Shown here: piece by piece, positions 10,420 to 20,338 of the stretch | How the letters are laid out: each line of letters starts with the position of its first letter | How positions within the stretch are numbered: position 1 is the stretch's first letter | NCBI RefSeq assembly: GCF_018260395.1 | Contig: NZ_JAGLBC010000010.1 | Span: forward strand, 1-34,762 | Length of the DNA: 34,762 nt | Direction of reading: 5' to 3' | Source: Psychrobacter sp. | Lineage (GTDB): Bacteria; Pseudomonadota; Gammaproteobacteria; Pseudomonadales; Moraxellaceae | Position numbers and translations under genes: made by a program | The notes under the pieces: model-generated | What the model was told of the DNA's origin: nothing | The model's input: the letters and a program-made list of their open reading frames with translations, nothing else | The model's database searches: none

Positions 10420-12183
10420 ATGATATCAAGCAAGCCAAACCATAAAACAGTTAATGCGATTAGTATCACAAACTTTGATTTGACCTCGCTATACCTGTTA
10501 CGCCCAGAGATCAAAATTATTCTCACAACGGCTGAGCAGCATTTATCTGAATTCAATGACGATACTGACCAAGCCCCTTTATTGCTTGATTCTGCAGCCA
10601 TGTTAAAGCAATTGGCAGCGGTTTTGGATCTGATATCTCTTGATGGTAGCAGTGACTTGGCTTATGCCTTATCTGGTGGCATGCAATATTTATATGATAA
10701 AGCAGACAGTGGAGACGATAATCTTATAATAAGCTTGGCTCAAGGCATTATGACTTTGTCACGCTATATAGAATTTGTCTTATTGCAAGAGACTGTTGAA
10801 CCTAGACTATTGCTAGAGGTTATCAATAATATTCATGCTTTAATTGGTAAAGAACGTCTTAAAAGCATTTCCAATGAAAGCTACGAAGATGATGATTATC
10901 ACTATGTCAGTGTCGCCAATCCTGCTCAAAATTTTAAGTCCGTTGAAAGTTTAGTTCTTGATAGCGACTTGCTAATTACTGCATATCGTGCAGGGCTTGC
11001 TGTGGTTTTAGCGGCGCAGACTTCAGATCTCAATGATAACCAAATAAAAAATATTAATGCTATGACAGCTGCATGTGCCATGGTGGCAAGCCAGTCAACC
11101 ACACTCTTTTGGCAAGCTGCCGCTGCCGTAACTCAAAATGTCATTCAATTACTGCCATTAACTGAATCTCAAAAAAGACTTTATATATTTATTGATCAAC
11201 AATTACATAGTTACTTGCCAGTTGATGATAGAAGATTTGCAGATTTGGTAAGCTTTGCGTGTAAGCAACGCAACAAATGGGCCGATGAGTTAAAAGTAAA
11301 ACTTAAAGACAATCAGCTTGGCCTAAAAGAACTTAACGCCCTAAAACGTTTTTTACAAGGACCTGATCAACAAATTACCTCTACTGTAAATACTTTGATT
11401 CAACAAGAAATTGATAGCGTTAAGTCTGAAGTTTATGAATTGGTTAATCATTCCCATCTTTCTCAAACTGCCTTTGAAGCTAATAGCTTTCAACCTATTG
11501 CCACTCGACTATCAAACTTGGCATCTACCTTAAAAGTCTTGAACTTAGAGGTTGCATCAGCAACATTACAAGATTCAGTTAGTGATATCAAGAGCTGGCT
11601 AGCACCAGGGCCTATTGAGCTTGATCGATTATTAAATAAATTAATGATTGCTGAAAATGCGGCCATCAACTTGTCAAAGTCTTATACACCTACTGCCCAA
11701 CTTCAGCAACTAAATAATGCCAATATCTCGATTCATCAATTGGACACTGCTTATTTAGACTTAATCAAAGAGTCAAGACAGCTTATAATTAACTTAGAAC
11801 GTACAATTAGTGACGTCGTAGATTCTTTGGCTACCGCTAAGACAGATGATACTAATCATACAGAGTCAGTATTTGAGGGTAATGAGTCCTTTAATAATAT
11901 TCCTAGTGACTTAAAGCAAATCGCAGGCGCCTTGCGTTTCTTAGAGCTGACAGATGCTGCCAATACGCTAAATCGACTTGTATCAAATATTGAAAAAAGT
12001 TTTATTATCACTGATAAATCAAGACTTATCGCTTCAAAAGAAGAGTATCAGAGGTTTGAAAAAGTGGCAGACATTTTATTGGCCATTGATCATCAACTCA
12101 GTTGTCAGCAATTAGGCCATCCTACGGTAAAGCATGCCGTTCATACTGCTAACCGAAGTCTAACTGAGTTATTAAGCTATTGA
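10420..12183 (+). CDS. fimL: FimL-like protein (homologue of the ChpA/PilL N-terminal region)
   Basis: 587 aa, all-helical with no kinase or receiver domain. Hpt-like helices without the phosphoacceptor His (LLLDSAAMLKQLAAVLDLISLDGSSDLAYAL). Size and placement beside rnhA/dnaQ recall the P. aeruginosa fimL neighbourhood (from memory). Assignment by pattern only. Confidence 0.55.
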   Translation: MISSKPNHKTVNAISITNFDLTSLYLLRPEIKIILTTAEQHLSEFNDDTDQAPLLLDSAAMLKQLAAVLDLISLDGSSDLAYALSGGMQYLYDKADSGDDNLIISLAQGIMTLSRYIEFVLLQETVEPRLLLEVINNIHALIGKERLKSISNESYEDDDYHYVSVANPAQNFKSVESLVLDSDLLITAYRAGLAVVLAAQTSDLNDNQIKNINAMTAACAMVASQSTTLFWQAAAAVTQNVIQLLPLTESQKRLYIFIDQQLHSYLPVDDRRFADLVSFACKQRNKWADELKVKLKDNQLGLKELNALKRFLQGPDQQITSTVNTLIQQEIDSVKSEVYELVNHSHLSQTAFEANSFQPIATRLSNLASTLKVLNLEVASATLQDSVSDIKSWLAPGPIELDRLLNKLMIAENAAINLSKSYTPTAQLQQLNNANISIHQLDTAYLDLIKESRQLIINLERTISDVVDSLATAKTDDTNHTESVFEGNESFNNIPSDLKQIAGALRFLELTDAANTLNRLVSNIEKSFIITDKSRLIASKEEYQRFEKVADILLAIDHQLSCQQLGHPTVKHAVHTANRSLTELLSY

Positions 12184-12319
12184 GTTATTAAGTCTTTGAT
12201 TTTTTGCCGCCTAACCATGTTAGTTTGTTTTGAGCTAGTTCCTATAAGTTTCATTTTTAGGTAGTAAATTTAGGTATTAAGTTCTAAATTGTTTATATTA
12301 TTTTATTTATGAGGTACAC

Positions 12320-13144
12320 GTGATCACCGATCGATTAGACGACCTTCCTCTACTATTTGATCGTTTTGGGCTTGAGCGACTACCCGATGAACAACGTCAA
12401 AAGATCGCAATCGTAGATGCTACTTTACCACAGACCCAATGTGGCCTATGTGACCACACTGAAGGCTGCCTACCTTATGCTATCGCAATAGTAGTAGATA
12501 ATGAGCCACATAACAAATGCGTGCCAGGTGGACAAGTTGTCAGTGATACTATTGCTAAACTATTAAATAAAGACACGCTAATCGTACGTGAGTCAAGATG
12601 GCCTGTTGACCTTAATACCAGTCGTCCCACTGAAGTACGTGCAGTAATACGCGAAGATGATTGTATTGGTTGTACCAAGTGCATTCCTGCCTGCCCGGTT
12701 GATGCCATAATTGGCACTGGTAAGCATATGCATACCATCATTACCGACTTATGCACGGGGTGTGAATTGTGCCTATCCCCTTGCCCCGTTGACTGTATTG
12801 ATCTGGTTGAAGTCGCTCGTAACCCTGCCACCAATACTGCGGAGTATAGAGCCAAAGAGCAGGCACATCTTAGATATCGTTACCATACACATATCAATCG
12901 AGTTGCCGAACAAATGAGCGATAAAACGCATGCTAAGCCAGTTACTAGCGTGATTGAAACTATGGTCGGTAACGCTTCGCATCAAAGTTTGGATATAGAT
13001 GAAACCAAAGCCAAAGCCACCATAGCTGCAGCAAAGTTACGTACGAAAATAAAGAAACTTGAAAAGCAGTTAAATTTGCGTCCTAATGAAAATAATCAAG
13101 CACAATTGGACCATTTAAAACAGCAACTGGCAGAGCTTAATTAG
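12320..13144 (+). CDS. RnfB/RsxB-like iron-sulfur protein (GTG start)
   Basis: 4Fe-4S domain cysteines (TQCGLCDHTEGCLPYA...C) followed by two ferredoxin motifs (CIGCTKCIPACPVDAI, CTGCELCLSPCPVDC). No rnfACDGE genes in the window. Confidence 0.88.
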   Translation: MITDRLDDLPLLFDRFGLERLPDEQRQKIAIVDATLPQTQCGLCDHTEGCLPYAIAIVVDNEPHNKCVPGGQVVSDTIAKLLNKDTLIVRESRWPVDLNTSRPTEVRAVIREDDCIGCTKCIPACPVDAIIGTGKHMHTIITDLCTGCELCLSPCPVDCIDLVEVARNPATNTAEYRAKEQAHLRYRYHTHINRVAEQMSDKTHAKPVTSVIETMVGNASHQSLDIDETKAKATIAAAKLRTKIKKLEKQLNLRPNENNQAQLDHLKQQLAELN

Positions 13145-13160
13145 TAGCTGGTAACAAGTA

Positions 13161-13198
13161 GAAAGTAACTAGTTGAAAGTAACTAGTTGAAAGTAGCT
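13161..13198. repeat. 14-bp tandem repeat (gaaagtaactagtt), about 2.7 copies
   Basis: Units 13161-13174 and 13175-13188 are identical. A partial unit covers 13189-13198. Confidence 0.9.
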
Positions 13199-13284
13199 CG
13201 CAGTTAAAGTTGCCAAATTTAAGTTAAATTTTTTAATAAAACCTTAAACTCAGCACCGTTTGTAATGGAAAAGCCTTCATTAAT

Positions 13285-13980
13285 ATGAGTAAAGTTGTAA
13301 AACATAAGACAGCGAATACACCGCCTTCAAGACGTATGCCTAATCGACATGTGCGTCCATTCTTCGAAAAGCTAGCTGATAGCATCGATGAGCCTGTAAC
13401 AGAACTTGAATATAACAGTAACTTTGAATTACTAATCGCTGTAATTCTCTCAGCGCAAGCGACAGATGTCAGTGTCAACTTGGCCACCCTTAAGCTTTTT
13501 GCTGTAGCAAATACCCCAGAAGCTATTTATGCTTTAGGTGAAGAAGGTCTCAAAGAATATATCAAAACCATAGGCCTATATAATGCAAAGTCAAAGAACG
13601 TCATCAAAGCCTGCAAAGACTTAATTGAAAAACATGGTAGTCAAGTACCGGACAATCGCAAGGATTTGGAAGCACTGGCTGGGGTCGGTCGTAAAACCGC
13701 TAGTGTTGTGTTAAACACAGCTTTTGGTCAGCCTACTATGGCAGTCGATACTCACATTTTTCGCGTAAGTAATCGAACAGGATTAGCCGCTGGAAAAACG
13801 GTATTAGCGGTTGAACAAAAATTATTAGATCGGGTACCTGATGATTATATTATTGATGCTCATCATTATCTTATTCTACATGGGCGTTATACGTGCCAAG
13901 CGCGAACGCCTAAATGTGGGATATGTCCGGTTTATGAAGAATGTATGTTTAAAGACAAAAAGGTTTTTGCCACTATGTAA
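13285..13980 (+). CDS. nth: Endonuclease III
   Basis: HhH-GPD features (LLIAVILSAQATDVSVN, LAGVGRKTASVVLNTAFG, VDTHIFRVSNR) and the C-terminal iron-sulfur cluster (CQARTPKCGICPVYEEC). Confidence 0.96.
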   Translation: MSKVVKHKTANTPPSRRMPNRHVRPFFEKLADSIDEPVTELEYNSNFELLIAVILSAQATDVSVNLATLKLFAVANTPEAIYALGEEGLKEYIKTIGLYNAKSKNVIKACKDLIEKHGSQVPDNRKDLEALAGVGRKTASVVLNTAFGQPTMAVDTHIFRVSNRTGLAAGKTVLAVEQKLLDRVPDDYIIDAHHYLILHGRYTCQARTPKCGICPVYEECMFKDKKVFATM

Positions 13981-14200
13981 AATTTGTAGCAAACTTATTT
14001 AAGTTCAACTGTCTATACAAAATGAGACGCCTAGGCTGCTAGAGTTTTGGTATCATTCAAGGTAAAATAAGCCATTTAAAGTTTTATATTCATCTTTATA
14101 GATTTTACCTTCCTATTGCAATGAGCTTCTTACCGTTATTGCCGTGTTAAAATCTTCAATTTTCGAACGCAAGCTCCTGATTATAAGTGACTCTCCTACT

Positions 14201-15370
14201 ATGCATGACTATCAACTATTTACTTCAGAATCTGTAAGTGAAGGCCATCCAGATAAAATGGCAGATCAAATTTCAGATGCCCTACTTGATGCAATTATGC
14301 GTGAAGATTTGCATGCCCGTGTGGCCTGTGAAACCTTAGTGAAAACAGGTGCAGTTGTTTTGGCCGGTGAAATTTCTACCACAGCTAATATCGATATTGA
14401 ACGTATTGTACGTGATACTGTCAATGGTATCGGATATCATCATTCTGATTTAGGATTTGATGGAGATACCTGTGCTGTTATCAATATGATTGGTAAACAA
14501 TCTCCTGAGATTGCACAAGGTGTTGACCGTATGAACCCTGAAGATCAGGGTGCCGGTGACCAAGGACTAATGTTTGGCTATGCCAGTAATGAAACTGAAG
14601 TATTAATGCCTGCCCCTATAGAATACGCACACCGTTTAATGGAACGTCAGTCTCTATTACGTCGTACAGGAGCTTTGCCTTGGTTACGTCCGGATGCTAA
14701 AGCACAGGTAACTTTAAGATATAATGAAGGGGCACCTGCCGCTATTGATGCGGTTGTATTATCGACCCAACATGATCCGAGCATTTCTCAAGAGGATCTA
14801 AAAGAGGCGATAATGGAAGAGATTATCAAACAAGTTTTACCAAAAAACTTGCTGCATAAAGGTACACGTTATCATATCAATCCTACTGGTAAATTCGTGA
14901 TTGGTGGTCCTGTTGGCGATGCAGGTTTAACAGGGCGTAAAATTATTGTAGATACCTATGGTGGTATGGCTCGTCATGGTGGCGGAGCATTTAGTGGTAA
15001 AGACCCTTCAAAAGTCGACCGTAGTGCCGCATATGCTGGTCGTTATGTAGCAAAAAATATCGTTGCCGCTGGCCTAGCTGAGCGCTGTGAAGTTCAAATT
15101 AGTTATGCCATTGGTGTTGCAGAACCTACCTCTATTGCAGTAAATACCTTTGGCACTGCTAAAGTAAGCCCTGAAGTTATTATTGAGCTTATCCGCACCC
15201 ATTTTGATTTGCGCCCTTATGGCATTACGCATATGCTAAATCTTCTTCAGCCTATGTATCAGCAAACTGCAACTTATGGCCATTTCGGCCGTGAAGGAAG
15301 TGAAACAGCTTTCACTTGGGAAAAAACAGATAAAGCTGAACTATTAAGAGCAGATGCTAATATCTATTAA
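14201..15370 (+). CDS. metK: S-adenosylmethionine synthetase
   Basis: [31 protein letters not shown]... and [27 protein letters not shown]. The true start is more likely ATG 14201 than the GTG at 14144 reported by the ORF track. Confidence 0.97.
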   Translation: MHDYQLFTSESVSEGHPDKMADQISDALLDAIMREDLHARVACETLVKTGAVVLAGEISTTANIDIERIVRDTVNGIGYHHSDLGFDGDTCAVINMIGKQSPEIAQGVDRMNPEDQGAGDQGLMFGYASNETEVLMPAPIEYAHRLMERQSLLRRTGALPWLRPDAKAQVTLRYNEGAPAAIDAVVLSTQHDPSISQEDLKEAIMEEIIKQVLPKNLLHKGTRYHINPTGKFVIGGPVGDAGLTGRKIIVDTYGGMARHGGGAFSGKDPSKVDRSAAYAGRYVAKNIVAAGLAERCEVQISYAIGVAEPTSIAVNTFGTAKVSPEVIIELIRTHFDLRPYGITHMLNLLQPMYQQTATYGHFGREGSETAFTWEKTDKAELLRADANIY

Positions 15371-15459
15371 TAATTAGCTAGTAGTTTAATATGGTTTTTA
15401 AGTTTTGCGATTAGGGGATTTTTTACCCTACTTTATTAATAAAGATATAGTGAATAATT

Positions 15460-15789
15460 ATGAGCGATAACAACAAGACAAACGACACTCCTGCACTATC
15501 AAAAGATATTGAAGCTTTTTATAAGCGTGCTGATGCTATTATTGAATTGTCCAATGCTCAATTAGGTCCAGACGCCCATTCGGGTCAAGTTGGTGCTTCC
15601 TTATTATATGCTGCAGCTCGCTACAGTGCTTCAGTGGCTTCAATTGGATTTGTCAAAGGCAGTGATCTGGCAAAAGAGAAAAATGAAATTGTCGAATTTT
15701 ATGCTAAGCAGTATCGTCAAATGTTAAGTGATAACTTAGATGACTACGCTGATAACTTTGATAAATATGTACAGGTTAATAATGACTAG
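15460..15789 (+). CDS. DUF3144-like small conserved protein
   Basis: 109 aa with a conserved-looking core (FYKRADAIIELSNAQLG...VGASLLYAAARYSASV...YRQMLSDNLDDY). Confidence 0.7.
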   Translation: MSDNNKTNDTPALSKDIEAFYKRADAIIELSNAQLGPDAHSGQVGASLLYAAARYSASVASIGFVKGSDLAKEKNEIVEFYAKQYRQMLSDNLDDYADNFDKYVQVNND

Positions 15790-15909
15790 CTGGACAGTAA
15801 ATAACTACAATAGATTCAAGTTATCTAACGAACGGATTTATGTCATTTAAATAAAAATAATGTAAATTTATCAAGTGATCTTACTCAATAATAACTTTAT
15901 ATTTAAAAT

Positions 15910-15939
15910 AGCCAGATACTTTATGTTTCTGGCTTTTTT
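15910..15939 (+). terminator. Rho-independent terminator
   Basis: AGCCAGA (15910-15916) / TCTGGCT (15928-15934), followed by a T tract. Confidence 0.85.
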
Positions 15940-16020
15940 AATCTGAAGAGATTGATTTTAGCCTTACTAACATGAAGTATTACTTTGAGATATGTTATTT
16001 TATTTATTCATTAACCGAAT

Positions 16021-16056
16021 AAAAAACCCTTTACCTATAAGATTAGATAAAGGGTT
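16021..16056 (-). terminator. Rho-independent terminator for clpB
   Basis: AACCCTTTA (16025-16033) / TAAAGGGTT (16048-16056), with a poly-T run on the minus strand just beyond (16021-16026). Confidence 0.85.
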
Positions 16057-16123
16057 CAGAAAATTTAAATAAGTAAAATGAACAAAAAGTTTATTCAACA
16101 AATAGTTCTAAATAACTTTTACT

Positions 16124-16146
16124 CTTTAAGCTTTAAGCTTTAAGCT
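16124..16146. repeat. 7-bp tandem repeat (ctttaag) x3 spanning the clpB stop codon
   Basis: ctttaag at 16124-16130, 16131-16137 and 16138-16144, then ct. Confidence 0.95.
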
Positions 16147-18736
16147 GTTCTGCTTTTGAAAAAGTTAAGTTATCCTCTTCGTCCACATCCACCATGATGG
16201 TATCCCCTGCCACGAATTCTCCAGATAGAAGTTTTAGAGATAATGGGTTTTCTATCTGTTGCTGGATAGCTCGTTTTAAAGGACGTGCACCATAAACGGG
16301 ATCATATCCCACTGCCACTAGCATATGCATCGCATCGGGTGACAGCTTGATATCCATCTCGCGTTCTTTTAGACGATCACGTAAGCGATTTAGCTGAATG
16401 TTAGCAATACCAGCCATCTGTGACATACCTAATGGATGGAATACCACAATTTCATCAATGCGGTTGACAAACTCTGGACGGAAATGCTGACCTACAGACT
16501 CCATTACCGCAGATTTAATCTCTTCATAGTCATCTCCAGCCATCTCTTGAATCTTATGCGATCCTAAGTTACTGGTCATAATAATAACTGTGTTTTTGAA
16601 ATCAACAACACGTCCTTGCGAGTCAGTTAAACGGCCGTCATCCAACACTTGCAACAAGATATTAAATACATCTGGATGCGCCTTTTCAACTTCGTCAAAC
16701 AATATAACACTATAGGGCTTACGGCGTACAGCTTCAGTCAGAACACCACCTTCTTCATAACCAACATATCCTGGAGGGGCACCTACCAAGCGGCTTACAC
16801 TATGCTTCTCCATATACTCACTCATGTCAATACGTACCATGGCATCTTCAGAGTCGAATAAGAAGTTAGCCAATGATTTGGTTAACTCAGTTTTACCAAC
16901 CCCAGTTGGGCCTAAGAATAAAAAGGACCCAGATGGACGATTAGGATCTGATAAACCTGCACGACTACGACGCACCGCATTGGCCACTGACTGAACCGCT
17001 TCATCTTGACCCACAACGCGCTCATGCAAACGTTCTTCCATCGTTAGCATTTTTTCACGTTCGCCTTGAAGCATTCTATTGACAGGTATACCTGTTGCTG
17101 CAGCTACCACCTCTGCAATTTCGTTATCAGTCACTTTATTACGAAGTAGTTTGATCTCATCACCTTCAGCAGATTGCTGCTTTTGCTCAGCAAGATCAGA
17201 CTCAGCAATGCGCTTCTCTAACTGCGGAATAGTCTCATACTGCAATTTACTCATGGTTTCGTAGTCACTCTCGCGGCTAGCTTTATCATAAGCGATACGT
17301 GCTTTGTCCAGTTCGTCTTTTAATTGCTGACTGCCTTTTACCAATGCTTTCTCAGCTTGCCAAATTTCATTTAAATCGGCATATTCTTTTTCTAGCTCTT
17401 CGATTTGCTCATCAATCACCTTGCGCTCAGCTTGAGCACCTGCGTCTTCTTCATTTTTAAGCACTTCTCGTTGCATTTTTAACTGAATCAAACGACTATC
17501 AAGTTTGCCCAAAGCTTCAGGCTTGCTGTCCATTTCCATACGTAGACGGCTAGCGGCCTCGTCAATTAGGTCAATCGCTTTATCTGGCAACTTGCGGTCA
17601 GTAATATAACGATGACTCATACGAGCTGCAGCAATAATGGCGCTATCTTGAATATCAACACCGTGATGTAGCTCATAGCGCTCTTTTAGACCACGTAAGA
17701 TAGCAATGGTATCTTCAACAGTGGGCTCATCTACCAATACTTTTTGGAAACGACGTTCCAACGCTGCATCTTTTTCAATATACTGACGATACTCGTCTAA
17801 AGTAGTTGCTCCAACACAATGTAACTCACCTCGAGCCAATGCAGGTTTTAACATGTTACCTGCATCCATGGCACCATCGGATTTACCAGCACCGACCATC
17901 GTATGAAGCTCATCAATAAATAAGATGACATTACCTTCTTGTTTTGCTAAATCATTTAGAACGTTTTTTAAACGCTCCTCAAACTCACCTCGATACTTGG
18001 CCCCTGCAATCAATGCCCCTAAATCTAATGACAAAACTTCTTTTCGGCGAAGACCTTCTGGCACATCACCATTGACAATTTTTTGTGCCAAACCTTCAAC
18101 AATGGCTGTCTTACCTACCCCTGGCTCTCCAATCAAAACTGGATTATTTTTAGTACGACGTGACAACACTTGGATAGTTCTACGAATTTCTTCATCACGA
18201 CCAATGACTGGATCCAGCTTACCCATTTCGGCACGCTCAGTTAAGTTAATGGTATATTTATTTAGCGCATCACGTTGGTCTTCTGCGTTTTGATTGTCCA
18301 CAGTTTGTTCTCCACGAAGTTGCTCAATAACTGATTTTAGTTTGTCTGAAGTAACCCCAGCTTCTTGAAATATCTTTTTGGTGCTACCTTGCTCAGCAAG
18401 TATTAACATAACCCATTCAGTGGCAATATATTCATCCCCTGCTTTTTGAGCTTGGCGGTCAGCAAGGTTTAAAACTCGAACTGATTCAGGATTTAGGTTT
18501 ACCTCACCAGTGGGATTAGCAATAACAGCTTCATTTTCTAAAGCCTTAATCACTCCATTTTTTAAGGCTGGAATATTGGCTCCAGCTTGCTGACATACCG
18601 AAATATTTGACTCATCTTCTAGTAGCGCTGCCATAATATGAATTGGGCTAATACTAGTATGGTCTCGGCCGATAGCCAAACTTTGGGCTTGCTGTAAGGC
18701 AGCCTGCAATTTTTGTGTAAACTTTTCAAATCTCAT
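16133..18736 (-). CDS. clpB: ClpB disaggregase chaperone (AAA+ ATPase)
   Basis: [26 protein letters not shown] start, preceded by an AAGGAT ribosome-binding site. Two Walker A motifs ([30 protein letters not shown]) and a ClpB middle coiled coil. Start trimmed from 18802 to 18736. Confidence 0.97.
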   Translation of the reverse strand: MRFEKFTQKLQAALQQAQSLAIGRDHTSISPIHIMAALLEDESNISVCQQAGANIPALKNGVIKALENEAVIANPTGEVNLNPESVRVLNLADRQAQKAGDEYIATEWVMLILAEQGSTKKIFQEAGVTSDKLKSVIEQLRGEQTVDNQNAEDQRDALNKYTINLTERAEMGKLDPVIGRDEEIRRTIQVLSRRTKNNPVLIGEPGVGKTAIVEGLAQKIVNGDVPEGLRRKEVLSLDLGALIAGAKYRGEFEERLKNVLNDLAKQEGNVILFIDELHTMVGAGKSDGAMDAGNMLKPALARGELHCVGATTLDEYRQYIEKDAALERRFQKVLVDEPTVEDTIAILRGLKERYELHHGVDIQDSAIIAAARMSHRYITDRKLPDKAIDLIDEAASRLRMEMDSKPEALGKLDSRLIQLKMQREVLKNEEDAGAQAERKVIDEQIEELEKEYADLNEIWQAEKALVKGSQQLKDELDKARIAYDKASRESDYETMSKLQYETIPQLEKRIAESDLAEQKQQSAEGDEIKLLRNKVTDNEIAEVVAAATGIPVNRMLQGEREKMLTMEERLHERVVGQDEAVQSVANAVRRSRAGLSDPNRPSGSFLFLGPTGVGKTELTKSLANFLFDSEDAMVRIDMSEYMEKHSVSRLVGAPPGYVGYEEGGVLTEAVRRKPYSVILFDEVEKAHPDVFNILLQVLDDGRLTDSQGRVVDFKNTVIIMTSNLGSHKIQEMAGDDYEEIKSAVMESVGQHFRPEFVNRIDEIVVFHPLGMSQMAGIANIQLNRLRDRLKEREMDIKLSPDAMHMLVAVGYDPVYGARPLKRAIQQQIENPLSLKLLSGEFVAGDTIMVDVDEEDNLTFSKAEQLKA

Positions 18737-18859
18737 GGGTTCATCCTTATAATAATTTATACTTTTTATATTAAAATCATAGAAGCATAATGTTCGTACC
18801 ATTAATTATTAAGCCATTTAAGCAGTACTTATATTATGCTCTGATCTGTTCTGATATAT

Positions 18860-18888
18860 ATATGCCGTCTACTAAGTTTTATTTCAAG
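18860..18888 (-). promoter_or_regulatory. Putative sigma32 (RpoH) heat-shock promoter for clpB
   Basis: Minus strand reads CTTGAAA (18888-18882), a 14-nt spacer, then CGGCATAT (18867-18860). The E. coli consensus is CTTGAAA-N13-17-CCCCATnT. It lies upstream of clpB. Confidence 0.7.
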
Positions 18889-19041
18889 TACGCATCAATC
18901 AATATCATGACTGTCAATGCATTTACTTGACTATAAAGTAATCAACCAACTATTTTCATTTTATAAATAGAAGTTTTATTTCTTAAAGATTTTAAAAAGT
19001 ATTATATTTGCGTATTATTTTAATTGAGTATGTTTATAGCC

Positions 19042-19086
19042 AAAAAAAAACCCATAACCAATAAGTATGAATCGGATACAGGTTAT
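19042..19086 (-). terminator. Terminator-like hairpin with long T tract after the 72-aa membrane protein gene
   Basis: ATAACC (19054-19059) / GGTTAT (19081-19086). The minus-strand product ends GGGTTTTTTTTT. Confidence 0.6.
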
Positions 19087-19202
19087 AGCTAGTTTTAAGC
19101 TGTACATTAATATGTTGTAGCGGTAAAATTATAAGTAGTTAGTTATATTGTAACTAGCATACAGTAAGTAGCTTAGAGCAATTCAAATAAATTTAATAAA
19201 CA

Positions 19203-19421
19203 TTAGGGCATTTCACAAATCACCATACTATCTACCACTGTAACTTTTGCCCCTGCTTGTAGACATTGTTTGACCAAATGTGAGCGACTTGCCTGCCATC
19301 CTGCATAAAAACTAACTGCACATAATAATAATACAAAAAGTTTTGACTTCCAGTTTTTTAACACTTCAGGTTTTGAAGATATGCTATCTTCATTCACTTT
19401 TGTTGACGAACTAGAACTCAA
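19203..19421 (-). CDS. Small single-TM protein, function unknown
   Basis: 72 aa with one TM helix (KLFVLLLCAVSFYAGWQA). The start overlaps the end of the upstream GST gene, suggesting translational coupling. Confidence 0.6.
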   Translation of the reverse strand: MSSSSSTKVNEDSISSKPEVLKNWKSKLFVLLLCAVSFYAGWQASRSHLVKQCLQAGAKVTVVDSMVICEMP

Positions 19422-20115
19422 GCTTACCTCCTTTCTTAACAGCGGCTCTATAAGCAGATCTACCCTGACAGCGTTTTAGCCAATTTAGGGTATTGTAATA
19501 TCTTACCTCATCTAGTCCAGCCCTAGAATTTGCCGCTTCAATAACAAAGCCCATTTGTACATCGGCTGCACTGAACTCCTTACCTGCAAACCACTGATCT
19601 TTTGATAGCTTCTCTTCAATTAAATCTAAAGCAGTGGTGATATTTTTATTAATCATTGACGCTTCGACCTGCTTTTGAATACCTTTTGCAATAGGTTTAA
19701 TCACTGCCGGAGAGCGCTCAACCACTTTACTAAATACTAAACGCATGACCAACGCAGGCATTGCTGAAGCTTCACTGTAGTGCATCCAAAAATCATAATC
19801 GCGCCAAGCTTGACTATCGGCATCTACTTTAGGGTGAAACATATTTTCTTTATCGTATTTAACCATCAAATAGTCAATGATATGCCCAGACTCAATCATA
19901 CTAGTTTTTTGTTCTGGGTCTTTATGGTTTAACCCTGCAACTTCTAACACAGGCGACTTACCTGAAGGGTGAACACGTTCTAGACTTTTTGGCGCTAAGT
20001 AAGATTTAGTACGTTCATAGCGAGTTAGTTGATAGTCAAGGCCTAACTCTTCTAAAAGCCAAAGAATGCGAAATGATCTAGAATTTTCTAAATGGTGAAG
20101 GTGTAAATCAGACAT
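19411..20115 (-). CDS. Glutathione S-transferase family protein
   Basis: Thioredoxin-fold N-terminus (LHHLENSRSFRILWLLEELGLDYQL...HPSGKSPVLE...MIESGHIIDYL) and GST C-terminal domain (WFAGKEFSAADVQMGF). Confidence 0.92.
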   Translation of the reverse strand: MSDLHLHHLENSRSFRILWLLEELGLDYQLTRYERTKSYLAPKSLERVHPSGKSPVLEVAGLNHKDPEQKTSMIESGHIIDYLMVKYDKENMFHPKVDADSQAWRDYDFWMHYSEASAMPALVMRLVFSKVVERSPAVIKPIAKGIQKQVEASMINKNITTALDLIEEKLSKDQWFAGKEFSAADVQMGFVIEAANSRAGLDEVRYYNTLNWLKRCQGRSAYRAAVKKGGKLEF

Positions 20116-20151
20116 GTATTTTCCCTATAAATAAAAATTTTCAGCCATAAA

Positions 20152-20180
20152 AAAATGCCAATAGTTCATATTGGCATTTT
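20152..20180 (-). terminator. Strong, potentially bidirectional hairpin terminator downstream of gyrA
   Basis: Perfect 12-bp stem AAAATGCCAATA (20152-20163) / TATTGGCATTTT (20169-20180) with a 5-nt loop. Confidence 0.85.
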
Positions 20181-20338
20181 ATACAATATCCACAATAGCG
20201 CATAGGGTTGAATTGTTACCCTCTACTACCCTTGATATTCCTAACAGTATCAATTAAGCTATAATATCTTAGTTAACTTTAACTGAATAAATATTTAAAT
20301 AGTACTAGAATATAAGTAAATAGAAATTACTTTCAAGT

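Noticed and set aside
12475-12855. 126-aa ORF antisense to the rnfB-like gene, plus overlapping ORFs 12711-12917 and 12773-12985
   Set aside because: All overlap a gene with clear ferredoxin motifs. No independent evidence.
13981-14200. Possible SAM riboswitch upstream of metK
   Set aside because: Checked the leader by eye and could not recognise a SAM riboswitch core or a paired terminator. A covariance-model search would be needed.
15411-15430. TAGGG...CCCTA hairpin after metK
   Set aside because: Only a 5-bp stem with the T run in the loop, not after the stem. Does not meet terminator criteria.
17925-18293. 122-aa ORF antisense to clpB
   Set aside because: Fully inside clpB and low-complexity mirror translation.
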